Shown: piece by piece, positions 55,790 to 64,000 of the stretch
Numbering within the stretch: position 1 is the stretch's first letter
Layout of the letters: each line of letters begins with the position of its first letter
Assembly: GCA_944548615.1 (NCBI GenBank)
Contig: OX155960.1
Location: 10,230,365-10,294,364 of the forward strand
Reading direction: 5' to 3'
From: Micropterix aruncella
Lineage: Eukaryota; Arthropoda; Insecta; Lepidoptera; Micropterigidae
DNA: 64,000 nucleotides
The notes under the pieces: model-generated
The model's input: the letters and a program-made list of their open reading frames with translations, nothing else
Database searches by the model: none
What the model was told of the DNA's origin: nothing
Position numbers and translations under genes: made by a program

Positions 55790-56560
55790 TAATACCCAGA
55801 ATGAAAACATCATTTGGACAAAGACATTACTCTTTTATTCCGCCGAGATTTTACAATCTGATCAATATGGAAATAAAAATAAATTTGACATTTAGGGAAT
55901 TCAAAAATAAATTAAATAAATGGTTATCGAATCACGACAGTCTAACCATACATCAAATGTTAGAAATAATAGTTTAATAAAACTTAGGTGCACAAATTTA
56001 AACATATTTTTAAACATGTATCTTGAATATATTTTAACATTGAACAACCTAACTACCAAAAAATATTTGACTTTGTTGTTATATATTATTTTGACAATGA
56101 ATTGTACTTTTTTTTTGACCAGATATTTTCATATTAAATCCTTTATTACTTAACATATATTAAACATTAATGACTGTTTCTTTTTTTTCTCACATGTAAT
56201 TTTATTTATGTTATTTAATCGAATTTTATATTATTGCCGATTATATAATGAAATTGCATTTTATTTATTATATTATCTTTTAATATATTTTATTATTATT
56301 ATATATTTTTTTACATCTTTTTTTTTTTTTGAAGACCAAATTTTGTACATCTGTAAGCAACTAAAACTTGTACATCTGTAACCAATCAAGCAAACTTGAT
56401 TATAATATAAGAGTCCTGTCCACCCTAGAACGGGCTAGTCCCAGTTGGGTGACAGAATCAAATAAGCAAAAGGTTAAGGTTTTGCCATTCGGTTCCTGTT
56501 ATTTTTGTAAGCAAATCAATGTTTTATAGTAATTAATTCTTAAATAAAATAAAATAAATC
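55790..56560 (+). mobile_element. LINE ORF2 extreme C-terminus with (AAATA)n tail
   Basis: The frame from 55,790 reads NPRMKTSFGQRHYSFIPPRF, YNLINMEIKINLTFREFKNK and LNKWLSNHDSLTIHQMLEII, then a stop at about 55,975. It shares the TSFGQRHY signature of the 35.9 and 63.6 kb copies. The 3' UTR includes GTCCACCCTAGAACGGGCTA and ends in AAATA units at 56,540-56,557. 5'-truncated to about 60 codons. Confidence 0.7.
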
Positions 56561-56924
56561 GCCTAGCTCTTCGTAGTTGTGGTTAAAACAATAATGATCT
56601 GTCATTTTTAGCGCTGTTTCACTTACTACATTTGTACATTGTGACTTACGACGATCGTACATCACTGCCTAAGTGCATTTGTGCGTTGTGCTTATTGGAC
56701 GAAACTAATTTTAATTCGTTCTATATTTTATTAAATGCAATTGTACAATATCCTATTATTCTATCCTTACCTATGAAGTTGCTGTTCTATAAAAGAAATT
56801 TAAGGCCAAAAACTTAATATAAAAAATATATATTTAATTAATAGAAGTATTGACCCCTATTATTATTATTATTATTACCTATATTATTATTATCATTATT
56901 ACTATTATCAAAGCAGATTTATAA
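56561..56924. other. Unassigned; (ATT)n-rich
   Basis: ATT/TTA microsatellite at 56,856-56,912. A 61-codon frame at 56,632 has no recognisable family. Confidence 0.5.
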
Positions 56925-57260
56925 TTTTATTCCTCTGCTGTAAAACTCTCGTGGACAGGAACCAATGAATTCTTTGAATGCGTTTTTCACCGACTCCCTA
57001 AAATTGATTTTTTTCCCTTAAAGTTTCACTAAAAAGTTATCTAAATTTTGAAAAAAAATATAACTCTATTGGAGCAAGGTCTGGCAAGTACGTTGGATGA
57101 CTAAGAGTCTCCAGCCGCAAATCCTGCAACTTTGCGACTGTTTGCAGTGAAATCTGTGGTCATGCAGAAGCAGTGGCGATGAGCGATTGACCAGGCACGT
57201 TTATTTACTCGCGAGCTATTCAATCATGGTTTGCAGTTTTTAATAGTACACATTTACGGT
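56925..57260 (-). pseudogene. mariner transposase C-terminal remnant
   Basis: On the minus strand about 57,200-57,100 reads SSPLLLHDHRFHCKQSQ-like residues (from 'LLHDNARPHTAxQ', the second catalytic Asp). After a frameshift comes VAKLQDLRLETLSHPTYLPD then LAPIEL, the 'HPPYSPDLAPxDY' block with the third acidic position altered. Then NLDNFLV-like and INFRESVKNAFKEFIGSCPR, EFYSRGI. This is the closing part of a mariner (D34D) transposase of the insect type. Several frame changes and stops show an old copy. No inverted ends located. Confidence 0.65.
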
Positions 57261-57839
57261 AACTGTATAACCAGACTGCCAGAAGCTGTTATTTTAAACA
57301 CCGGATCTCATATGTGAAAATAATGCAATTTTTGAACTTTACCGTGATTACACAAACGAAAATATTTGAAAAAAATAAACGACGGAGAGACAAATAAATA
57401 GTTAATTCTTAAAAAAGAATAACAAGGCATTGAATTAAAATTTATTTTTATTTGAAGTTTTAACTCAAACCCAAGTTATTCAGGTTCAAAGTGGCCAGTG
57501 TCTAAAGTCAGCAATTACATAAGTAAGCACCCAATATTTAAAGATCTTTGAAATTGTTTTCTTTTAAACTATGAATACTCCCCCCCCCCCCCCCCCCACC
57601 CTCCCGAAACTGACGTCTGGATAAGTGCCTGGTACTCAGGTATTACTCAAGTACTGAACCGATCTTCGTCTTTAAATTCTTGTGTAAACAACGGGATTTT
57701 TAGAATATACACGCCACTCTGCGCCGCAACCTAGGACCACGAGGTATATCAAAATACTGGTTTCATTGTTAACTCCTCCTGGATCTTAGTATAGGTGCCT
57801 TTTGGAAAACGTTTTCATGTCAAAAGTTAAATTTTGCGA
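57261..57839. other. Unassigned; poly-C tract with hAT-end-like neighbour
   Basis: A C20-type run lies at 57,579-57,598. It is followed by CCCTCCCGAAACTGACGTCT and GGATAAGTGCCTG, resembling the right end of the hAT at 16.6 kb (poly-C, CGAAA..., GTGCCTG). If related it is a diverged solo end. No gene. Confidence 0.35.
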
Positions 57840-58760
57840 AGTTGCGTTTTGACAAATTAACCGAAAACTAACCTAAACTAGCAATGAAAGAATACAACTA
57901 AATGAAAATCACTAATATAGTCAATCGACGAATCAAAATTCAATATATCGAATCACAAGTCAAAAGTTATATGTCAAAACATTTCATATTGACACAATGA
58001 ACCGGTCACTAACCTACACTATCATTGAAAGGAATGAAATAAATGAAAATCACTCATATAGAAAATCGGCGAATCATAAGTCAGTATTGCGAATCACAAG
58101 TCAAAAGTTACACGTCGAAAAGTATCATATTAACAAAATTAACCGATAACTAACCTAAACTAACAACAAAAGTAATTCACTAAATGAAAATCACTAATAT
58201 TGTCAATCAGCAAATCGCAAGTTAGTATTGCAAATCACAAGTCAAAAGATTCATGTCGAAACGTTTCATAGTAACAAAATTAACCGCTCACTAACTTAAA
58301 CTATCATTGAAAGGAATAAACGAAATAAAAAACACTAATTTAGTCAATCGGCGAATCATAAGTAAGTATTGCGAATCACACGTCAAAATGTATACGTCGA
58401 TAAGTTTCATATTAACAAAATTAACCAATAACTAACCTAAACTAACAACAAAAGTAATTGACTAAATGAAATCACTAATATTGTCAATCGGTAAATCGCA
58501 AGTTTGTATTGCAAATCACAAGTCAAAAGTTTTATGTCGAAACGTTTCATAGTAACAAAATTAACCGCTCACTAACTTAAACTATCATTGAAAGGAATGA
58601 ACTAAATGAATATCACTAATATAGTAAATCACAAGTCAGTATTGCGAATCTCAAGTCAAAAGTTATACGTCGAAAAGTTTCATATTAACAAAACTAACCG
58701 ATAACTAGCCAAAACTAACAATGAAAGGAACTAAACGAAAATCACTAATATGAGTCCACA
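57840..58760 (+). repeat. 141-bp satellite with two alternating unit types
   Basis: The word CAAAAG(T) recurs at 57,961, 58,102, 58,243, 58,383, 58,524 and 58,657 (steps 141, 141, 140, 141, 133). Odd units have CCTAAACTAACAA(C/T)(A)AA...TAAATG. Even units have CACTAAC(C/T)TA(A/C)ACTATCATTG then AAAGGAAT. There are about 6.5 units. Tandem non-coding DNA, with GTCAA / GAATCACAAGTC words shared by all units. Confidence 0.9.
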
Positions 58761-59600
58761 CAACACGTCAACTAAATATGTCCAGCAATGGCTGCGCATT
58801 TACTACCAACATTAGCGGGCGATATTGACTGCCGTACTTTTGTTGCGGGCTAAGAGCCCGTGCAGTCGGTCGTCGGCAATATTGGTCTGCGAATAGCGAA
58901 GCGGACGGCGTTACGGCAACTTGCCGTGGAGTTACGAGGTACGGTAACGAGAACTCGGACCGAGGCGACGCTCTGCAGAGGCGGGTCTTGGGCGCGCTTC
59001 AAAATGGTCGCTGCCTTTGCTGGCTATACTCAAAGCGAGCATTACAAACTGTAACCCGTTGTACCGCAAGACGCTCAGGTGCACGGCAAACTCAAAAGTA
59101 TATAATATAAACTTTCATATGTCTTGAAGGGTATTAGTTTACATATATTCAAGAATTGAAAAGTACACATACAAAGAAGCAAAAAAGTACGCAAATATGG
59201 CCAATTATCTATCACGGTTTTTTGGGATAAACAAGACAGGAACTTATTTACCGCGTAAAGTATCTAGCGCCCGACGAATCGGCGATCTTGCAACCGCTGT
59301 TGTCTAGGGTATTCTGAAGTGCTTTCATTTCTGTCATTTCATTTCTGCTGTCTTCGTTGCTGTCACTTCGCACACCCTATAACGGGACAGGGGGGGGGGG
59401 AGCAGAGCGCGAATTTTGAAAATTTGCCATGTTTCGCATTTTTGCTCTCGGCGATGGGCGCTGAGATAATTTTAGGAAGAGCGTTGCACATAGTAAAGAA
59501 TTTGAGACTGTCGTCTAAAGTTAGGGGTTCTTTCTCGCCTTCCCGGACCATGCGGGGAACGTAAAATTGTTGTCTGGATAACATGTTCGTTCCGCTATGC
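58761..59600. other. Unassigned GC-richer sequence
   Basis: 58,800-59,040 is GC/CpG-rich (GCGGACGGCGTTACGGCAAC). 59,363-59,605 has a minus-strand frame of 80 codons (MLHSGTNMLSRQQFYVPRMV...) without a family I know. A G10 run lies at 59,390-59,400. Confidence 0.35.
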
Positions 59601-60249
59601 AACATGTATTCACAGATCTTCGATTTTTCTCCCTGAATGTTTTTAACAGCATTCTATCAGTCGATTCGCTATGGATCGCTTCGTTTGTTCATCATAAAGT
59701 CAACCCACATCTGTACTCGATTCTATACAATTTTATACAATTTTTTTTATTTTATTTTTATTTTATTTTATTTTATAAAATTATCCAAAACAATACAATT
59801 GATTTTTGCGAAGCAGATAAGATTGCATTTGTGTGGATTTTATCCCCCCACTAGATTGTATATCTGTTCTGGGGTGATAGTATTTAAGACTTCACTTTAA
59901 TCATAGTGACTTCACTTTCTTTCTTTTTTTTTTTTTTTTTTTTCTTATTCATTCCGATCGCTCATTCATTCTTATAAATTTTAAGGTTATTATAAATATA
60001 TAAATGTGTATATAAATAAAGAACTAATATTAAATAAAGAAAAAGAACATATTTAAGTATATAGATAAGTAAAATAAATAAATATATAGATTAATATATA
60101 ACTAAATTGACCAATAAATTAAGTTAAGTAGCCTAAAAAGGTTTCTTACTGTGCACATATACTTGTGAATTTAATTAATTAATATAATATTATAATTTTT
60201 TTTTTTTTTTAAACATAATCAACCGAAAAAATATTTTTCTTATCAAGTA
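59601..60249. other. Low-complexity AT-rich sequence
   Basis: (TTTTA)n near 59,740-59,780, a T-run at 59,923-59,943 and another at 60,197-60,211. No gene. Confidence 0.6.
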
Positions 60250-61330
60250 TCAGGTGACAGATATGGACCGAAGTTTGATCCCTCAAATTATCGACCGATA
60301 CCAGTACCCGATGTTTTAGCAAAAATTTTGGAAAAAATAGTAATTACACAACTCTGTAATCATCTAGAAACCAATCACATGTCATCCGAAAACCAATACG
60401 GCTTCAGATCCAAAAATGTGAAACACAAGATGCAGTACTAAAAATGTCAGAGCCTATCACTAGGTATGTAGACGCCAACAAAAAGTGTATTACTGTACTT
60501 CCCGACCCCGCGCAAGCCCCCGACACAGTATCCCATGAAATGCTCCTAATGAAACTTGGGAAATATGGTATTACAGGTATCGAACTAAACTGGTTTCGCA
60601 GCTGTATTGGATCCCGAAACAGCAATCTTTTTAGTGTTGTTACAGCCTTTATATGCCTCAGAGATCGAGGTACACTTAGATTGGTTTGAAGATCGGTTTT
60701 ATTATCGGTTTTATCAAGCTACTGGGTCAAATTATAATATTCCGATTGTAAAGTCTTCATTTGCGCAAAGGCATTTTTACTTCCTTGCGCCGAGATTTTA
60801 TAATAATTTAAATGAGAGTTATAAGAATGCAAGCAACTTAAATTCATTCAAAATACTTATAAAGAAGTACCTGCTTGAAAGGGGTCCAATGTATGCTGAG
60901 TCTCAATTGCTCTCGCTAATAATTTAAGTTGTTTTATTAAATTATGTATTACTAACTAATATCAAATCTCGTGTATTATTTGCTTATGTATATATAGGTG
61001 TAGGTATGTATATATATATTTATGTATGTGTGTATGTATGTGTATGTATATATGTATATATTCTTACGTATTATGCAATGCAACGTAAGTTCATAACATC
61101 AAAAGAGTCAGCTCATCGATACCATTGATTTTTAAAAATCAATGTCGATACCTTTAAACAAAAAGCAGCATCCCTAGATACGGGTCTCTGACCTAGTTAG
61201 GAATGCGGATAGACATTTTCACCATAGGATGTGCTCAATCTCTCCCAACTCAACCATAGTATGTTAATGGTGTGTATATGACATAATTATAAAGTTATTG
61301 TAAATTAATAAATTTAAAAAAATAAAATAT
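60250..61330 (+). mobile_element. LINE ORF2 fragment with internal deletion
   Basis: 60,257-60,420 reads GDRYGPKFDPSNYRPIPVPD, VLAKILEKIVITQL and MSSENQYGFRSK, the RT fingers. After a frameshift, ETQDAVLKMSEPITRYVDAN and APDTVSHEMLLMKLGKYGIT give a degraded palm A region ('DxxKAFDTVSH'). The sequence then jumps to the C-terminus, VKSSFAQRHFYFLAPRFYNN, NASNLNSFKILIKKYLL, with a stop at 60,925. The catalytic YADD part is deleted. The 3' UTR is AT-rich with TATG-type repeats near 61,005-61,060. A 22-bp perfect palindrome (CATTGATTTTTAAAAATCAA plus TG) lies at 61,123-61,144. Confidence 0.75.
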
Positions 61331-62500
61331 TGAATTTGTTAACATCTAATTTATTCGATTCGTGACGACCTTGACGTATGGTACAAACACTCGTGATCTG
61401 CTCGGTTTCTGAGTTTTGTAACGGACCTTATATAATATATCATCTGCACGTATCAAAATCATCTGCACGTGTTCATCTCCTGCGGAAAATGCTAAGCGTG
61501 ACATAAATCGCGTGTTGGATTCACGAGCAGCGTTTGCAATGTGCTGGTTGGGATGAATCATCTGAATTTAGACAATTGTTGTGATGATTCCTAAAATTCG
61601 CCTGAATTCTATTTTCGTCGACTGGAAGACGTCTTCGGCAGATTTATCGGTGTTTTCTGCTCGATATGTCCATCGGCTCGGGGACAAGGAGCGCAGCGCA
61701 GCCGCTCACCCCGCGATTGACTACAATTTTGCAACGCCCCAGAAACTCAAATACTTCTTTCCAACAATATGCGGAATCTGTATTTCTACCCGGCTCTTGC
61801 GCTAGCTGCGGCGGTCGAGTTTTAAGAATAATACTCCTAAATATTTTTCTAATAAATATCATCCAAAATACACTTATTATAACATAAATCGATCAAACTT
61901 CACAAACTCTATACTCAGACTCCAGAATCGCCACACCACCTTGTATAGGTCGTGAGTTACACTGAACAAAAGAAACGCGGAGGCCCATACGCAAACTAAA
62001 AGTCGAGTTAACTTGCTAAGAAATAACACGGCCGTTGTGTCTGGGAAATTAATCGTCTAGGAAAGCGATGTATAGGTTTTCGAGATCATGCAAATTTCTA
62101 TTATGTTACCTATATATGTTTCCGCATTGATTATATAGCGTATTAGATTGTTCTACTTCATAGTACGTTTAGGCATCCTTTCCGCGACGGCAACATGCAG
62201 GTGGCGCTGTTAGCATATCGAAAGTAATAAAAATTTCATTGGTCATCTATAAAAAAATTGATAGAAAATGTTTTACTTTCCCGGCAAAGTGAAAGTTTTG
62301 TGAAAGTCCAAATATTTTTTTCGAGATGCATACGGACATATATGTAGATTCAATTCGCCTAGAAGGTGACGAAACCGCAAAGCTGTTGTTCATCAAATAT
62401 AACTTGCCACTCTGAATGTTGATTACCAGTGATCATTAATTGGGTTCCAGTGATTTTTTCTTTAAAATGGCTAGTTCATTAAACCTTTTCATAGTTATTT
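61331..62500. other. Unassigned sequence
   Basis: No gene is recognised. 61,580-61,830 is GC-moderate with overlapping short frames lacking family resemblance. Confidence 0.4.
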
Positions 62501-62504
62501 TACA

Positions 62505-62605
62505 CCTCCGCTTCCGCTTCCGTTAAACCTCCGTATTTGCGGAGGTCAAGCTCTGCACCTCCACTTCCGCATCCGCCTCCGCTAAGATGACCTCCGTTAC
62601 AGCCC
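62505..62605 (-). mobile_element. CCTCCG-rich end, probable hAT-type MITE terminus
   Basis: The minus strand reads AGGGCTGTAACGGAGGTCAT and CTTAGCGGAGGCGGATGCGG, then GGAAGCGGAAGCGGAGG. An AGGGCTGTAACGGA start is known to me from hAT-like elements, but no second end or target duplication was found. Confidence 0.35.
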
Positions 62606-63345
62606 TACTAAAATCGTATTACGGCATTGAGCAATCCTTCGGTCTGATTTTAAAGACGCTTCACGGCAAAACGCGCCGTTGATATCAAGGCTATGGTTTG
62701 TAAACAGTGGTGAAGGCGACCGGAGCGAGTATGTTGTGGAGGAGAGTAGGGTGATCGTGAAATGCCCCTTTCACGGGATTTATAAAGGTGGTCTTGCGTC
62801 TGCAACGCGTTTGCCGCCTCTTATTGCCGCAAATTGATGTCGCCCTACCGACCGACTGCTTCGCCTTCTCTATCACCTAATTAACTTCTACTACTATTTC
62901 GCGTTGTACCTACAGGTTGAGAGGGGGCTCAGTGGCGTAGCTAGAGTTTGTGCCGCTCGGTCAATATAAACATGCCGATTCTCAAGTTTTATATTTATAT
63001 AGGCTGATTACACTACATAAATTACACGGAGAGAATAAAATGCCATGTACATTAATATTAAAGCGCCTAATTATTATGAATTGAAACCTGCAAAACATGT
63101 TTTCGACGGCTTTTGGGACTCCCATTCCCACATCGAGCGGAGAAGAAGAGCTGACAGGAATGCGCTATGCTGATACGTCAGTCAAACGAGACGAAGTCTG
63201 CCGTATATTTACCCAGTATTATTGAACAGGAGACCATTACTTCGATGAAACTCAACAGGAGACCATAACTTCGGTGAAATTTGTAAGCTTCTGAGCCAAC
63301 CCACACTAACCATATATTTATTCTAGGGTGGGGAGGGTCTACACG
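62606..63345. other. Unassigned sequence
   Basis: No gene. A ~31-bp tandem pair (CAACAGGAGACCATAACTTC and a TTGAACAGGAGACCATTACT variant) lies at 63,220-63,282. Confidence 0.4.
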
Positions 63346-63349
63346 TATT

Positions 63350-64000
63350 GTTCTAAATCCGCTTATGACAGCGCAGACGGTGCTTCTTCGGGTTATTGCC
63401 AAAAAGCCCCGAACGTACCCCTCAAACAACTTGATTGCAGAGCTGAAGATATTAGACATCAGGCAGGTATATGCAAAAATAGTCTTTCTTAACTACTTAA
63501 AAAGTAAAGATAGTCACGTTAAAGCTGAGCATAAAATTTCAACGAGGAGCGCCACAACATATAAACACATTGTACAGAAAACCCGAACATCCTTCGCCCA
63601 GAGACACTTTGGCTTTATAGGGCCAAAAATTTATAACCATCTAAAAGAATCTAAAAAAACATGCCAGCACACTAAGTCAATCCAATTAAAATCTAAAAAT
63701 ACACAACATTTACTTCAACTTAGTAGAAATGAGGTGGAAAAGGCAATAAGTCATATTTTAAAGTAAAGGTCTCCATTATTATTATTATTGTCATACATTG
63801 CACTACACTTTATATTTTAATACTATTTATTTATTAGTTCTACAAACTTCATATTACGACATTTTATATTAATATTTATTTCCATGACCATGCTATATCA
63901 ATATTTTAAATATAATTATAAGTTTAATTTGAATTCGCTTATCTATTTTATATTTTATCATACTTTGTATTTTTTATTTTAATATTATGTGCACATGAAT
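63350..64000 (+). mobile_element. LINE ORF2 C-terminus and 3' UTR, runs to window end
   Basis: The open frame 63,365-63,766 (133 codons) reads MTAQTVLLRVIAKKPRTYPS, AELKILDIRQVYAKIVFLNY, KTRTSFAQRHFGFIGPKIYN and HLKESKKTCQ..., ending with TAA. This is the same lineage as the 4.5, 35.6, 55.8 and 60.7 kb fragments and the most intact of them in this part. A (TTA)n run follows at 63,776-63,790, then AT-rich 3' sequence to the end of the window. 5'-truncated at about 63,345. Confidence 0.78.

Noticed and set aside
57840..58760. CRISPR array
   Set aside because: Whole 141-bp units are homologous, with no short repeat/unique spacer structure, and the DNA is eukaryotic.

Overview
This window looks like repeat-dominated nuclear DNA from an insect, most likely a butterfly or moth. 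The evidence is AT-rich DNA with long (TA)n tracts, no operons, split transposon genes with GT-AG introns, and many short 5'-truncated non-LTR retrotransposons beside Helitron, hAT, PIF/Harbinger, mariner and piggyBac-type remnants. The assignment to Lepidoptera rests on repeat ends of a familiar type (Helitron ends of the TCTATAC / CTAG kind) and is an inference. I recognise no host protein-coding gene and no RNA gene with confidence. Nearly all coding potential belongs to transposable elements, most of it decayed.

Layout. 0-6 kb: a GIY-YIG (Penelope-like) fragment, a 185-bp direct repeat set between two (TA)n tracts, a MITE, a reversed Helitron end, a LINE fragment, and a repeat family (here 'E') also seen at 28.6 and 34.4 kb. 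6.7-12 kb: three LINE reverse-transcriptase (RT) copies of different lineages. 12.5-24 kb: a nested complex. A jockey-like LINE is split by a 3,518-bp hAT element with an exact 8-bp target duplication. The hAT carries a 765-codon open transposase frame with two N-terminal lesions. It is followed by a reversed LINE, a probable solo LTR and three more LINE fragments. 24-32 kb: sequence without genes, then arrays of a 119-bp tandem repeat at three places. 34-41 kb: copies of a long-inverted-repeat element (here 'family A'), LINE 3' ends, and a 446-bp TTAA-flanked piggyBac-type MITE that itself holds an insertion. 41.5-44.5 kb: a 244-bp (TA)n tract, a LINE remnant, and an internally deleted Helitron whose Rep and helicase ends are both recognisable. 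46.3-46.9 kb: a foldback element with a central 85-bp-arm hairpin. 48.05-51.5 kb: a 3.46-kb palindrome made of two inverted partial PIF/Harbinger elements. 51.9-54.4 kb: inverted and tandem family A units. 55.8-57.3 kb: a LINE end and a mariner remnant. 57.8-58.8 kb: a 141-bp satellite with two alternating unit types. 60-64 kb: two more LINE fragments.

The strongest candidates for something not routinely described are as follows. First, the Harbinger gene layout: the transposase intron holds the last exon of the antisense MADF-like accessory gene, seen independently in both palindrome arms. Second, family A, which occurs as a foldback, as solo arms, and as a tandem array joined at a constant CAGTTGAG boundary. 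Third, the alternating 141-bp satellite. Fourth, the 119-bp unit that recurs as short arrays in several places. I see no operon-like or defence-like multigene system here.
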